Below are positions 51,738 through 61,435 of a stretch of 64,000 bases of DNA, piece by piece. Position 1 is the stretch's first letter, and each line of letters begins with the position of its first letter. The DNA is from Sphingomonas sp. CFBP 8760 (lineage in GTDB: Bacteria; Pseudomonadota; Alphaproteobacteria; Sphingomonadales; Sphingomonadaceae). The DNA is taken from assembly GCF_014841615.1 (NCBI RefSeq), contig NZ_JACYUG010000013.1, forward strand, positions 43,250 to 107,249, given 5' to 3'. A program made the position numbers and the translations under genes. Below the pieces are notes generated by a model. The model was not told where the DNA came from and made no database searches. It worked only from the letters and a program-made list of their open reading frames with translations.

Positions 51738-53356
51738 CAATTGTCCTTTACGTCGGCCGCATCGGCGGCGTTCTGGTCGGTGCGCTCGTCCGCCGGGACG
51801 GGGGGCAGGGGTACCGACTGGCCGTGAAGCCGGGCCACGATCGCGCGCGCGCGGCCCACACAGGCATTGTCGCCGGTGATCCGGCACAGATCACCCCGGA
51901 TCGTCCAGCCCGCGACCGAGGCAACGTTGCGCAGCGAGAAGGACCGGGCGTAATCCAGCGCGTCGCGTTCCCGCCCGTTGGCCACCAGCATCGCCGCCAA
52001 CTGACGCAGCGCGACCGGATCGTTGCGGTTGGCGTTCACCGCGTCGAACAGCGCGCGATCCGCCAGCAGCGGCTCGCCGGCGGCGATCAGGGCGCGTCGC
52101 AACAACGCATAGCCCGGCGCGAAATCGGGATTCTCCGCCGCCACGATCCGCACGTCGCGCAGGGCGCTGGCGGCCTTGCGCGCCGCCAGCTGGATTAGCA
52201 CGCGGGCCATCAGCGCGTCGGTCTGCTCGCGATCGAACCGGAGGGCGGCGGCAGCGAAGCGGGCCGCATCGCCATAACGGCCGAGCCCGGCGAGCGCGTG
52301 GGCGCGGGCGCCGTAGAGATCGGCGGTGCCGACCCCCGCCGGGCGACCGGCGATCAGCGGCGCCAGCAGCCGTTCGGCCACCGCATGATCCTGTCGCACC
52401 AGCGCGTAATCGGCCAGCGCGAGGGTCAGGTCGGGATCGGGTTCGGACAATGTCGCCAGCGCCGGTGCCAGCGTCGCGGTCGGGATATCGGCATCGGCCA
52501 GCATCGCGATCGTCGCATCGCGGCGCGCATCGCCGGGACGGGTGGCGTGGATGCGGTTCAGCTGGGCCGCACCACCCGCCCGGTCGCCGGTCAGCAGCAT
52601 CTGGCGGGCGAGCGTCAGGCGGTGGGCGATGTCGTCGCCCTCGGCCGCGACGTTGCGTGTCGCCACCGCCAGCATGCCCTTCGCGTCGGCGGCATGTTCG
52701 TACACCGTCATCAACTGGCGCCGGACGTCGCGGCTGCCGCCCGATTTGAGGAAGATCGGCTGCAGCACCGCGCCCGCCTGATCGAAGCGTCCCCGGCGCA
52801 TGGCGAACTGGCTTTGCAGGACCAGCGCCGATTCGGTGTCGGGCGCCAGTTGCAGCGCGCGCTTCAACTGGCCTTCCGCCTGATCGTACAGGCCCTGACG
52901 GAAGGCGGCGGTGGCGGCGACGATCAGGCCGCCGACATTGTTGGGATCGAGCGCCAGGATCTGCGACGAATAATCGCGCGCATCGTCGAGCCGGCCGGTG
53001 GCGAGCGACAGCTGCGACACCGCGTCCAGCGCCTCGCGGTTGGTGCGGTCCTGATCCAGCACGTTGCGGAACGAGCCATAGGCGCCGGCATAATCGTTGA
53101 GCGCGATCTGGTTGCGCGCGCGCAGCAGCCAGAGTTCGGGCAGGTCGTCGCGCGCGGCGATGGCGATGTCGAATTGCCCCTGGGCCGGGCCGTACTGGCC
53201 GGCGGCGGCCAGTTGCTGGCCCGCCGCCATCGCCTCCGCCGCGCGCTCGGCACGCGACGTGCAGCCCGCGCCCAGCAGCATCGTGCCGATCAGGGCGACG
53301 GATGACAGGGCGGCACGGTACGGCGCATGACGCGGGGGTACAGGGGGTGTCGGCAT
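51737..53356 (-). CDS. TPR-repeat lipoprotein of the exopolysaccharide locus (PrsT-like)
   Basis: A 539-residue lipoprotein: lipobox GAGC (Cys 32 from ATG 53356), then about ten tetratricopeptide units from residue 45 on (AAEAMAAGQQLAAAGQYGPAQGQF, ARNQIALNDYAGAYGSFRNVL, and so on). Resembles TPR lipoproteins of PEP-CTERM/EPS systems (PrsT group) that help polymer or protein export. ATG 53356 is chosen; an in-frame TTG about 30 bases upstream is an alternative. Divergent from the export gene, sharing a 203-bp promoter region. Confidence 0.85.
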   Translation of the reverse strand: MPTPPVPPRHAPYRAALSSVALIGTMLLGAGCTSRAERAAEAMAAGQQLAAAGQYGPAQGQFDIAIAARDDLPELWLLRARNQIALNDYAGAYGSFRNVLDQDRTNREALDAVSQLSLATGRLDDARDYSSQILALDPNNVGGLIVAATAAFRQGLYDQAEGQLKRALQLAPDTESALVLQSQFAMRRGRFDQAGAVLQPIFLKSGGSRDVRRQLMTVYEHAADAKGMLAVATRNVAAEGDDIAHRLTLARQMLLTGDRAGGAAQLNRIHATRPGDARRDATIAMLADADIPTATLAPALATLSEPDPDLTLALADYALVRQDHAVAERLLAPLIAGRPAGVGTADLYGARAHALAGLGRYGDAARFAAAALRFDREQTDALMARVLIQLAARKAASALRDVRIVAAENPDFAPGYALLRRALIAAGEPLLADRALFDAVNANRNDPVALRQLAAMLVANGRERDALDYARSFSLRNVASVAGWTIRGDLCRITGDNACVGRARAIVARLHGQSVPLPPVPADERTDQNAADAADVKDN

Positions 53357-53559
53357 TGGCGCATCATGCCGGCGTTGGCGTTTCAATGTCGTTTCCCGAT
53401 CGTTGGTCCGGGCGACCTGTAGCACCGGGCGGCGGCGGATCGCCACTGGAACGACGGGGCGGTAATGGCATGTGCCTTATGGCTTTGTCGCCTTATGGCT
53501 TTCTCAACGCCATCGGGCTAAGGCGGCACGGGTCGAGATCAAGACATGGGGATTTGTTG

Positions 53560-54171
53560 ATGAAGATGGTCGTGATGCGGGCGCTGGCAGTGGCCGGCGC
53601 GGCGGCATCGGTCGCCGTTGGGCTGCCCGCGCTGGCGCAGCAGCCCGGGGCAAGCCGGTCGGCAACCCTTCCCCCCTATCGCGTCAACCCCGGCGACGAA
53701 CTGGAAATCTATGTCTGGGGCGAAGAGCGGTTGCAGCGCACCGTCCGCGTCCTGCCCGACGGGACCTTCTCGTTCCCGCTGGTCGGCCGGGTCAACGCGG
53801 TGGGCAAGCTGCCCGCCGATCTGGAGGCCGCGATCTCCAAGGGGCTGGCCAGCCAGTTCCGTGACCAGGTGCCGCAGGTGACCGTGTCGATCCGGACCCC
53901 GTCGGGTTTCCAGGTGTCGGTGATCGGCAAGGTCCGCAGTCCGGGATCGTTCACCCCCGGCCGCTATCTGAACGTCCTGGAGGCGATCTTCAGCGCGGGC
54001 GGGCCGACCGATTTTGCCAACACGAACGACGTCCTGATCCTGCGCAAGCAGGGCAGCGGCCTGGAGCCGACGCGGGTCCGGCTGACCGACCTCATCAAGG
54101 GAAATCCCAGCGCGCGCGATCTGTCCGGCCTGCCGGAACTGCAGAGCGGCGACACCGTCGTGGTGCCGTGA
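53560..54171 (+). CDS. polysaccharide export protein, outer-membrane auxiliary (OPX, GumB-like)
   Basis: A 203-residue OPX-type protein: signal peptide (ALAVAGAAASVAVGLPALAQ), the Poly_export domain (YRVNPGDELEIYVWGEERLQRTVRVLPDGTFSFPLVGRV, by position about 43-82) and a SLBB unit (VSVIGKVRSPGSFTPGRYLNVLEAIFSAGG, about 125-155). Short like GumB of Xanthomonas, without a C-terminal outer-membrane helix, so it needs a separate barrel, which the next gene could provide. ATG 53560. The stop overlaps the next start. Confidence 0.93.
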   Translation: MKMVVMRALAVAGAAASVAVGLPALAQQPGASRSATLPPYRVNPGDELEIYVWGEERLQRTVRVLPDGTFSFPLVGRVNAVGKLPADLEAAISKGLASQFRDQVPQVTVSIRTPSGFQVSVIGKVRSPGSFTPGRYLNVLEAIFSAGGPTDFANTNDVLILRKQGSGLEPTRVRLTDLIKGNPSARDLSGLPELQSGDTVVVP

Positions 54172-55508
54172 TGATCCGGGGCCGCTCTGATCCGCGACCC
54201 GCTTCCGTGTCGCTGCCCGCCCTGCTGCTGGGCACGATCGCCGCGGTCATGCCGGCGTCCGTCGTCGCGCAGACCACGCTGCCGTCGATCACGGTCACGG
54301 CGGGCGGAGCCTATTCCACCAACCCGCTGCTGACCGAATCGTCGGAGGCCGCGGCATCGACCCAGCTGGACGTCCGGCCGCAGGTCCGGTTCGTCGACGG
54401 GGTGAGCGACGGGGTGATCGGTGCCAACTACACCCGGTCGGACTATCTGTCCGGCGGGCTGGGCAGCAACGACGGCTACGGCGTCAACGGCAGCGCGAGC
54501 ACGCGGCTGAGCCCGCGAACCTCGCTGAGCGTCTCCGCGACGTACGACAGCCAGATACTGGGGGCGGGCGGCGGCTTCTTCGTGCCGTCGGCCCTGGCGG
54601 TGCCACCGCTCGGGACGGGCACGACGGGCACGGGCACTGGCACGACCGGCGGCGCCGCCGTCGATCCGGTGGCGGTCGGCACGGCGCCGATCGTGGTAAA
54701 TCCGGTCATCACGCAGCCGGGTGCCAGCGGCATCAGCGGCGACGTCGGCCTGATCGGGTTGCGGCAGCGTCGCAACACGTTGCAGGCGCAGTTCGGCGGC
54801 AGCTATCTGGTCGATACCCGCTCCACCCTGTCGTTCGGGCTGAACGGTGTGCGGTCGACCTACCCGGATGGTGAGGCGCAGCTGGCCAATTACAACAGCT
54901 ACGGGGCCAATCTCGGCTATTCGCGGTCGCTGTCCGAGATTTCGAGCGGCGGGTTCCAGCTGTCGCTCAGCAAGGTCGATTACGCCCGCGGCCTGTCGTC
55001 GCAGGTCTACACGCCGCGTTTCACCTATTCGCGCAGCCTGTCGTCACGCTGGTCGATGACCGCGGCGGCGGGTGCCGGCATCGTGCGTGACGGATCGTCG
55101 GGCACCAACGTCTCGCTGTCGGTCGAAGGATCGCTGTGTCGCATCACGGAACGCGGGCAGGGCTGCATCAACGCGGCGCGCGTGCCCAGCGCCACCGGGC
55201 TGGGCGGGGTCAGCGTGCTGACCAGCGCGGGCCTCAGCTACAGCCAGCGGCTGTCCGAGAAACTGTCGCTGGGGATCGGCGGCAATATCAACCATGTCGA
55301 TGGCGGCGTGGTGCGCGATGTGGCGGGCGGGTTGTCCGATGCCGGCAATCAGGATCTGTATTCGGGCGACGTCAGCCTGCAACGCCAGATCGGGCAGCGG
55401 CTGTCGCTCGTCGGGCAGGTCAGCTATCGCCGGGTCAACAGCTCGTTCGCGGACGGATCGGACATAGGGGCACGACTGGGACTGTCGTGGTCGGCGGGTA
55501 GACGATGA
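54171..55508 (+). CDS. outer-membrane beta-barrel protein of the exopolysaccharide cluster
   Basis: A 445-residue outer-membrane protein: signal peptide (about 1-34), then alternating beta strands (VRPQVRFVDGVSDGVIGANYTRSDYL, YGVNGSASTRLSPRTSLSVSATYDSQI, ending in ARLGLSWSAGRR), as in porin-like capsule exporters. A Thr/Gly-rich loop (GTGTTGTGTGTTGG, about 148-162) is a low-complexity extracellular loop. Probably the conduit paired with the GumB-like protein. Start ATG 54171 overlaps the previous stop (TGATG); GTG 54168 is an alternative. A C-terminal aromatic residue, usual in barrels, is absent. Confidence 0.85.
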   Translation: MIRGRSDPRPASVSLPALLLGTIAAVMPASVVAQTTLPSITVTAGGAYSTNPLLTESSEAAASTQLDVRPQVRFVDGVSDGVIGANYTRSDYLSGGLGSNDGYGVNGSASTRLSPRTSLSVSATYDSQILGAGGGFFVPSALAVPPLGTGTTGTGTGTTGGAAVDPVAVGTAPIVVNPVITQPGASGISGDVGLIGLRQRRNTLQAQFGGSYLVDTRSTLSFGLNGVRSTYPDGEAQLANYNSYGANLGYSRSLSEISSGGFQLSLSKVDYARGLSSQVYTPRFTYSRSLSSRWSMTAAAGAGIVRDGSSGTNVSLSVEGSLCRITERGQGCINAARVPSATGLGGVSVLTSAGLSYSQRLSEKLSLGIGGNINHVDGGVVRDVAGGLSDAGNQDLYSGDVSLQRQIGQRLSLVGQVSYRRVNSSFADGSDIGARLGLSWSAGRR

Positions 55509-56968
55509 TGAACGAAGGTTACGCACAGGACATGGACAACGAGCAGGGGGCCGGGATCATCCCGTACCTGCCTGCCATTCTGTGGCAGCGGCGCTGGTGG
55601 ATCATCGCGCCGGCGGTGGCCGGCACCGTCATCGGCGTCGCCGCGGCATCGCTGACGCCGGCCAGCTATCAGTCGTCGGCGACGTTGCTGGTCGAAAGCC
55701 CGCAGATTCCGGCCAATGTCGGTGGCCAGATGGCATCGTCGTCGACCAACCTGATCGATCGCCGCATCGCCAGCGTGCGCCAGCAGATCCTCAGCCGGCC
55801 CGACCTGATCGAACTGGTCGAGGGTAACAACCTGTATCCCGATGAGCGGCGGCGGGGGAAACTGTCCGAGGTGCTCGACACGATGCGCGGGGCGACCAGC
55901 ATCACCCCGGTATCGGCGGATATCGGCGGCCCGGGATCGAACACGATCGCCTTCTCGCTGTCGTTCCGTTATCCCGAGGCGGTCAAGGCGCAGATCGTCG
56001 CGCAGGATTTCGTCGAACGACTGGTGAAGCTGGACGCATCGCAGACGGCGGAGCAGGCGACGGGGACGGTCGAGTTCCTGCAGCAGCGCGCCAACGATCT
56101 GGCCGGGCAGGTCAGCGCCATCGAGCGTCAGATCGAAAGCATCAAGCTGGCCAACGGCATGGCGCTGTCGACCGGCAATTCGATGATGATCCAGGCGGGC
56201 GGCGGCGGATACGAAACGCAGATCGCCCAGCTCCAGCGCGAGAATGCCCAGCTGACCGCGCAGCTACGCCAGCAGAGCGGCGCGGTGGACCGCGATCCCG
56301 TCGTCGCCGCCGCCGAGACCCAGCTGGCATCGGCCCGCGCGATCTATTCGGACAATCATCCCGACGTCCGTGCCGCCGAGCAACGGCTCGCCGAGGCCAA
56401 GCGGCTGGGCGCGCAGAATGTCAGCCGTGCCGATGTCGGCGGGGCGATCCGCAACCAGATCGCTGCCAACAATGCCTCGATCGCCAATCTGCGATCGGCA
56501 ATGGGCACCGAACAGTCGCGGACCGCGGCACTAGCGCAGGCACAGGCGCGTGCGCCGGCGGTGCTGGAGCAGATTTCGCAGTTGCAGGCGCGCGCGGACG
56601 GGCTGCGCACCAATTATCAGGCGGCGCAGACCGATCTGATGAACGCACGCGGGTCTGCACAGATCAGCGAGCAGCGCCGGGGCGAACGGCTGACGGTGAT
56701 CGATCCCCCGGTGGTGCCGGACAAGCCGATCTCGCCCAACCGGCCGGTGCTGGTGCTGGGCGGCCTGATCGGGGGTGCCGGCCTGGGCGTGGTGATCGCG
56801 TTCCTGCTGGAACTGATCGCCCGGCCGATCCGCGGGGTCGGTGCGCTGCAGAACGTGATCGGCGAACCGCCGCTGGTGATCGTGCCGAAACTGTCGCGCA
56901 AGAAGGGCTGGCGCGACCGGTTGCCCCGTTTCCGCAAGCGGGCGCCCGCCGCCATCACCCCAGCCTGA
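55505..56968 (+). CDS. Wzz/Wzc-type chain-length determinant protein
   Basis: A 487-residue polysaccharide co-polymerase: two helices (WWIIAPAVAGTVIGVAAASL near 27-46 and VLVLGGLIGGAGLGVVIAFLLELIA near 415-440) with a long periplasmic coiled coil between (about 160-380). The PxxP near the second helix (DPPVVPDKPISPNRP) is typical. It lacks the kinase domain, which is supplied by the next gene, as in split Wzc (CpsC/CpsD) systems. ATG 55505 overlaps the previous stop (ATGA). Confidence 0.92.
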   Translation: MMNEGYAQDMDNEQGAGIIPYLPAILWQRRWWIIAPAVAGTVIGVAAASLTPASYQSSATLLVESPQIPANVGGQMASSSTNLIDRRIASVRQQILSRPDLIELVEGNNLYPDERRRGKLSEVLDTMRGATSITPVSADIGGPGSNTIAFSLSFRYPEAVKAQIVAQDFVERLVKLDASQTAEQATGTVEFLQQRANDLAGQVSAIERQIESIKLANGMALSTGNSMMIQAGGGGYETQIAQLQRENAQLTAQLRQQSGAVDRDPVVAAAETQLASARAIYSDNHPDVRAAEQRLAEAKRLGAQNVSRADVGGAIRNQIAANNASIANLRSAMGTEQSRTAALAQAQARAPAVLEQISQLQARADGLRTNYQAAQTDLMNARGSAQISEQRRGERLTVIDPPVVPDKPISPNRPVLVLGGLIGGAGLGVVIAFLLELIARPIRGVGALQNVIGEPPLVIVPKLSRKKGWRDRLPRFRKRAPAAITPA

Positions 56969-56987
56969 GCACGGGAACGCCCAGTCG

Positions 56988-57761
56988 ATGAATATCCAGT
57001 CGCCTTCCATTCCCGGCCCGGTCACGATCAGTACCGAGCCCCGGCATATCCTGCCCGCCGCCGATCTTGGCGAGGCGATCGTCGGGTTTCGCAGTCGCGA
57101 CGAGCGATCGCGCTCGTTCAACCTGCTCCGGACCCAGATTGTCCGGCTGATGGGGGAGGGGGTGCGCGTGATCGGCATCACGTCCGCCACGCCGCGGGTC
57201 GGCAAGACCTTCGTCGCGTGCAATCTGGCCGCCTCGATGGCCCGGTTGCCCGACCAGCACACCGTGATCCTCGACCTCGACCTGCGGCGCGGGTCGGTGG
57301 CGGAGCGCTACAACATCCCGGTCGAGCGCGGGCTGACCGAATATCTTTCCGGGCGGGACGACCGGCTGGCCGATCTGGCCTGGGGGATCGAGGGGCAGCA
57401 GCTGACGATCTATCCCACCGCGGTGCGCAACGTCCTGTCGTCGGAACTGCTCGCCGGTTCGCGTTGCCAGGAACTGATCGCGGCGGCCCGGACACGGCCG
57501 GAGCCGGGCATCGTCCTGTGCGACATGCCGCCGGTGTTCGCCAACGACGATGCGATGATCCTGGGCGCGATGATCGACGGGTACATCATGGTCGTCGAAG
57601 ACGGCGTCACCACCGCCAAGCAGGTGCGCGATTCGATGCGGCTGATGAAGTCGGTTCGCTGCTTCGGCACGGTCCTGAACAATTATGTCCAGGGCTTCAC
57701 CGGCGACGATTACGGCTATGGCTACGGCAAGGGCAGCGGCTATTCCGACTATTACAACTGA
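56988..57761 (+). CDS. bacterial tyrosine-kinase-like ATPase (CpsD/ExoP C-terminal type)
   Basis: A 257-residue P-loop ATPase partner of the chain-length protein. Walker A SATPRVGKTF (66-75), Walker A' VILDLDLRRGSV, Walker B IVLCDMPPV. The last 20 residues are a Tyr/Gly cluster with seven tyrosines (DDYGYGYGKGSGYSDYYN), the expected autophosphorylation tail that sets polymer length. Arg at the P-loop position usually held by Gly is unusual. Begins 19 bp after the previous gene. Confidence 0.9.
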   Translation: MNIQSPSIPGPVTISTEPRHILPAADLGEAIVGFRSRDERSRSFNLLRTQIVRLMGEGVRVIGITSATPRVGKTFVACNLAASMARLPDQHTVILDLDLRRGSVAERYNIPVERGLTEYLSGRDDRLADLAWGIEGQQLTIYPTAVRNVLSSELLAGSRCQELIAAARTRPEPGIVLCDMPPVFANDDAMILGAMIDGYIMVVEDGVTTAKQVRDSMRLMKSVRCFGTVLNNYVQGFTGDDYGYGYGKGSGYSDYYN

Positions 57762-57780
57762 CATCGGACAGGAGGCGAAG

Positions 57781-58746
57781 GTGAACGGCACGACACCGCG
57801 CAAGGTCTATTGCGTCCTCGGCGCCCGATCGCTCCGCTATGCGCAGGCGTGCATGGCCAGCCTGTTCCGCAATGCCGCGGAGCCGCTCGATCTGGCGCTG
57901 CTGACCGACGCGCCGGCGGATGCCGATGCGCTGCGCGCCGCGATGGCGCCATTGGTCGTCGGCACGCCGCACCGGCTGTCGGTATTCGATCAGGCGGATG
58001 CCGACGAACGTGCTGCCACACAATTCACGGACTATCCGGCGATCCGCCATTTCCGTGGCGGCCATCCCTGCTGGCGCAAGATCACCGATCCGGTGCTGTA
58101 TGCCGCGGATGGCGAGGAAGTCATCATCCTCGATCCCGACGTCTATTTCCCCAACCGCTTCGCGTTCGAGCCGACCCCGGCCACGGGCCTGCTGCTGATG
58201 TGGCAGCGGCCGAACTGTCTGCTGCCCGAACCGCTGGTCCGCGATGCCTATGACCAGGGCATTCCGATGGCGGATCATACCGACATCGGTGTCTGTCAGT
58301 TCCGTGCGCCGCTGCCGTATCGGGTGCTGGAGGAGCTGCTGGCGACGCTCGATACCGATGCGCATGTTCGGTCGATGCATGTCGAATCGATCGTCTGGGC
58401 TGCGCTCGCCGAGAAGATGGGGGGCGGCTATTTCGATCCCGCCGCCTGGCATTGCTTCGGTAACACCGTCGCCGGCCGGATCGCGCGGCGGCTGGGCAAG
58501 ACCGGGCCGGACATGCTGCGGCAACTGGCGTTCGGCGAGATGAAGGCGTTCCATGCCGGCGGCATCGCCAAGGACTGGCTGGTCGATGCCGAGCGCGAAG
58601 GGCTGTTCGCGAACGGTACCCCGCGACTGGCGCCGACGCCGGTGCGGCCGTTCGTCGATTATCCCCGCGGCAAGTTCGAGCGGAAGATCCGCGTCCGTCA
58701 GATCGCGCGCAAGCTGGGGCTGTATTCGGTGATGGGCGGCGGTTGA
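57781..58746 (+). CDS. putative glycosyltransferase with GT-A-like DxD motif
   Basis: A 321-residue cytosolic protein resembling nucleotide-diphospho-sugar transferases: VYCVLGARSLRYAQACMASLF at the start, KITDPVLYAADGEEVIILDPDVYFPNRFAF with the DPD metal motif, HTDIGVCQFRAPLPYRVLEELLATL, and an acceptor-side WHCFGNTVAGRIARR. Closest by eye to GT8-like or uncharacterised EPS transferases. GTG 57781 has a full AGGAGG box; a longer in-frame start is rejected. Stop overlaps the next start. Confidence 0.75.
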   Translation: MNGTTPRKVYCVLGARSLRYAQACMASLFRNAAEPLDLALLTDAPADADALRAAMAPLVVGTPHRLSVFDQADADERAATQFTDYPAIRHFRGGHPCWRKITDPVLYAADGEEVIILDPDVYFPNRFAFEPTPATGLLLMWQRPNCLLPEPLVRDAYDQGIPMADHTDIGVCQFRAPLPYRVLEELLATLDTDAHVRSMHVESIVWAALAEKMGGGYFDPAAWHCFGNTVAGRIARRLGKTGPDMLRQLAFGEMKAFHAGGIAKDWLVDAEREGLFANGTPRLAPTPVRPFVDYPRGKFERKIRVRQIARKLGLYSVMGGG

Positions 58747-60008
58747 TGCCGCTCGCCGAGCAGGAAGACGCGGGCGCGGCGACGCTCGACGGCATCCGTC
58801 GCGTCCTGCTGGTCGCCCCCAACATCTCGCGGCGGATGGGCGGCGAGGGGATCAAGGCGCTGCAGATCCATCGCGAGTTGAAGGCGCTGGGACATGACGT
58901 CCGGCAGGTGACGCACGCCCGCGTCCGCGACGAGATGCTGGCCGACCAGCCCGATCTGACGATCGATTATGTCGAGGACGGGCCGACCCAGGTCTGGCTC
59001 CACCGGCTGCGTGTCAAGCCGTTGCTGGCGCTGCTCAACGCCTGGCAGTTGCACCGGCTGGCGGTGCGGGTCGCGAACGACTTCTCGCCCGACATCGTCC
59101 ATTTCACCTCGCCGATCTCGCCGGTGCTGCCCTATTTCCGGATGCCGGGCCGGGCGGTGGTGATCGGGCCGCTGAACGGCAACGTCACCCATCCGCCCGC
59201 GTTTCGCGATCGCGAGTCGGCGGGCAAGGCGATCGGCGCGGCCATCCTCCGGCCGCTGCAATGGCTGCTCGGCCGGCTGTTCCGCGGCAAGCGGGACGCG
59301 CTGTTGCTGGTGTCGGGAGGCGACCGGACCGCGGCGGCGCTGCTGCTGGGCGGTTGCGACGAGGATCGGCTGATCCGCACGCTCGATTGCGGTATCCCCG
59401 ATGCGCTGGTCGACCGGCCACGGGTAAGCCATGCCGGGGTCAACCGGTCGTTCGTCCATCTCGGCCGGCTGGTCCCGTACAAGGGCTGCGACCTCGCGAT
59501 ACGGGCGCTGGCGCGCGCCGATGCCGGTGCGACGCTGGACATCATCGGCGACGGGCCGTCACGCGGCGAACTGACCGCGCTGGCCGAGCGACTGGGGCTG
59601 GGTGAGCGGGTGCGCTTCATCGGCTGGATGCCGACCGGGCCGGCGCTGCACGACCGGCTGTCGGGCTATCGCGCGCTCGTGATGCCGTCGCTGGCCGAAG
59701 CCAACGGCATCGCCTTTCAGGAGGCGATGGTCTTGGGCCTGCCGGTGATCTGCGTCGACTGGGCCGGGCCGCAGGAATTGCTGACCACCGACGAGGCGAT
59801 CATGATCCCGCCCGACGGCGACGAGGCGGTGGTCGCGGCGCTGGCGGCGGCGATGGACCGGCTGGGCCAGGACGGCGCGTTCGCCGACCAGCTGGCCGGG
59901 CAGGCGCGGACCAAGGCGATGGCGCTCGGTTTTCGCTGGCGCGATCTTCTCGGCCGCTGGCAGGACGTGTACCGCCGCGCTCGCCGGAGCCCCACGACCA
60001 CTCCCTGA
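58746..60008 (+). CDS. glycosyltransferase family 4 protein
   Basis: A 420-residue GT-B transferase: N-terminal domain VLLVAPNISRRMGGEGIKALQIHREL, a VVIGPLNGNVTHPPAF segment, and a C-terminal GT1-type domain (FVHLGRLVPYKGCDLAIRAL, LDIIGDGPSRGELTALAERLGL, EANGIAFQEAMVLGLPVI with the E-x7-E motif). Retaining enzymes of this kind add hexoses to lipid-linked repeat units. ATG 58746 overlaps the previous stop. Confidence 0.93.
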   Translation: MPLAEQEDAGAATLDGIRRVLLVAPNISRRMGGEGIKALQIHRELKALGHDVRQVTHARVRDEMLADQPDLTIDYVEDGPTQVWLHRLRVKPLLALLNAWQLHRLAVRVANDFSPDIVHFTSPISPVLPYFRMPGRAVVIGPLNGNVTHPPAFRDRESAGKAIGAAILRPLQWLLGRLFRGKRDALLLVSGGDRTAAALLLGGCDEDRLIRTLDCGIPDALVDRPRVSHAGVNRSFVHLGRLVPYKGCDLAIRALARADAGATLDIIGDGPSRGELTALAERLGLGERVRFIGWMPTGPALHDRLSGYRALVMPSLAEANGIAFQEAMVLGLPVICVDWAGPQELLTTDEAIMIPPDGDEAVVAALAAAMDRLGQDGAFADQLAGQARTKAMALGFRWRDLLGRWQDVYRRARRSPTTTP

Positions 60009-60032
60009 ACCCCGTCTTTCGAGCGAGCATCG

Positions 60033-61412
60033 ATGCCGATCAGAATACTCCCGAACCCGCTGATGTCCCCGGCGGCGGCCTTTCGTGCCGTGCGGCGCGG
60101 GATGACGAGCGACACGTCGGTCGTGGTCGGCGTGATGCTGCTCCAGAACGTGCTGCGGATCGTCAGTTCAGTCATCCTGACCCGGCTGCTGAACGCGGAG
60201 GCGTTCGCGATCGTCGGGATCATCACCTCGGTGATGGTCACCTTCGCGCTGATCTCCGATGTCGGCATCATCGCCTTCATCGTGCGTCACGAAAAGGGCA
60301 TCGACCGCGATTTCCGCGACGAGGTGTGGACGCTGAAGCTGGTGCGCGGCATCGCCCTGTCGATCCTGGTCGCGATCCTGGCCGGCCCGATCGCGCAGTT
60401 CATGGGGAAACCGGAGCTGCAATGGCCGATCGCGGTCGCGGGGCTGACGTCGCTGATCGACGGGCTGGGATCGATGGCGCCGTTCAACGCGCTGCGCGCC
60501 CGGCGGGTCAAGATGATGAGCTCGATCGATGTCGGCAGCCAGATCGTGGGGCTGGTGATCTCGATCATCTGCGCGCTGATCTTCCGTTCCTTCTGGGCGA
60601 TCATCCTGTCGACGCTGCTGGGGCAGCTGCTATCGGTCGGGGTCAGCTACTGGCTCTATCCGGATTCGAGCCAGCGGTTCCGCTTCTCGAAGGCACGGGC
60701 GGCGGAATTATGGCAGTTCTCGCGGTTCATCACCGGGTCGACGATGCTGACGCTGCTGATCACGCAGGGCGACAAGCTGGTGCTGGCGCGGGTGTTCCCG
60801 CTCGACATGATGGGTATCTACATTATCGCTGCCGGCCTGGCGGTGGCGCCGATCGGGCTGGTCACCGCCTATGCCGGCCGCGTTCTCTATCCGCTTTACG
60901 CCGAGATATTCCGCGAGTCGCCGGAAGCGTTGCGGACGAAGTTCTACAGCGTCCGGATGCCGCAGACGCTGTTCTATACCTTCGCCGCCGGCGGGTTCAT
61001 CGGCTGCGCCCATCTCGTCATCACCCTGCTGTACGATCCGCGCTATGCGGGCGCGGCGATGTATCTGCAGATCCTGTCGATCTCGACCTTCTTCGCGGCA
61101 GGCAATTACGCCGCCAACGAGGTGATGATCGCGATCGGCAACACGCGCTTCACCTTCGTGACCAATCTCGCCCGGCTGGGCTATCTGGCGATCATGGGCT
61201 GGATCGCATGGTCGCAGCTGGGGCCGGTCGGCATCGTCTGGGCGGTCGGCACCGTCGAGTTCGCCGCTCAGGTGGTGGCGTGGATCGCGCTGCGGCGGCA
61301 CGGGTTCCTGAACGTTTCCCGCGAACTGCTGTTCATCGTCGTGGGCCTCACCGGCGTCGCCATCGGTTATGGCGGCGAACAGGCGATCATGGCACTGTTC
61401 GACATCCGCTAG
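60033..61412 (+). CDS. Wzx-type lipid-linked oligosaccharide flippase
   Basis: A 459-residue MOP-superfamily flippase with about 14 helices (MLLQNVLRIVSSVILTRLLN at the start; ITQGDKLVLARVFPLDMMGIYIIAAGL in the middle, split). It would move the undecaprenyl-linked repeat unit across the inner membrane. Closest to the polysaccharide biosynthesis protein family of EPS clusters. ATG 60033, 24 bp after the GT4 gene; last gene of the plus-strand series. Confidence 0.9.
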   Translation: MPIRILPNPLMSPAAAFRAVRRGMTSDTSVVVGVMLLQNVLRIVSSVILTRLLNAEAFAIVGIITSVMVTFALISDVGIIAFIVRHEKGIDRDFRDEVWTLKLVRGIALSILVAILAGPIAQFMGKPELQWPIAVAGLTSLIDGLGSMAPFNALRARRVKMMSSIDVGSQIVGLVISIICALIFRSFWAIILSTLLGQLLSVGVSYWLYPDSSQRFRFSKARAAELWQFSRFITGSTMLTLLITQGDKLVLARVFPLDMMGIYIIAAGLAVAPIGLVTAYAGRVLYPLYAEIFRESPEALRTKFYSVRMPQTLFYTFAAGGFIGCAHLVITLLYDPRYAGAAMYLQILSISTFFAAGNYAANEVMIAIGNTRFTFVTNLARLGYLAIMGWIAWSQLGPVGIVWAVGTVEFAAQVVAWIALRRHGFLNVSRELLFIVVGLTGVAIGYGGEQAIMALFDIR

Positions 61413-61435
61413 AGCGGGATGACGTTGGCCTGACG

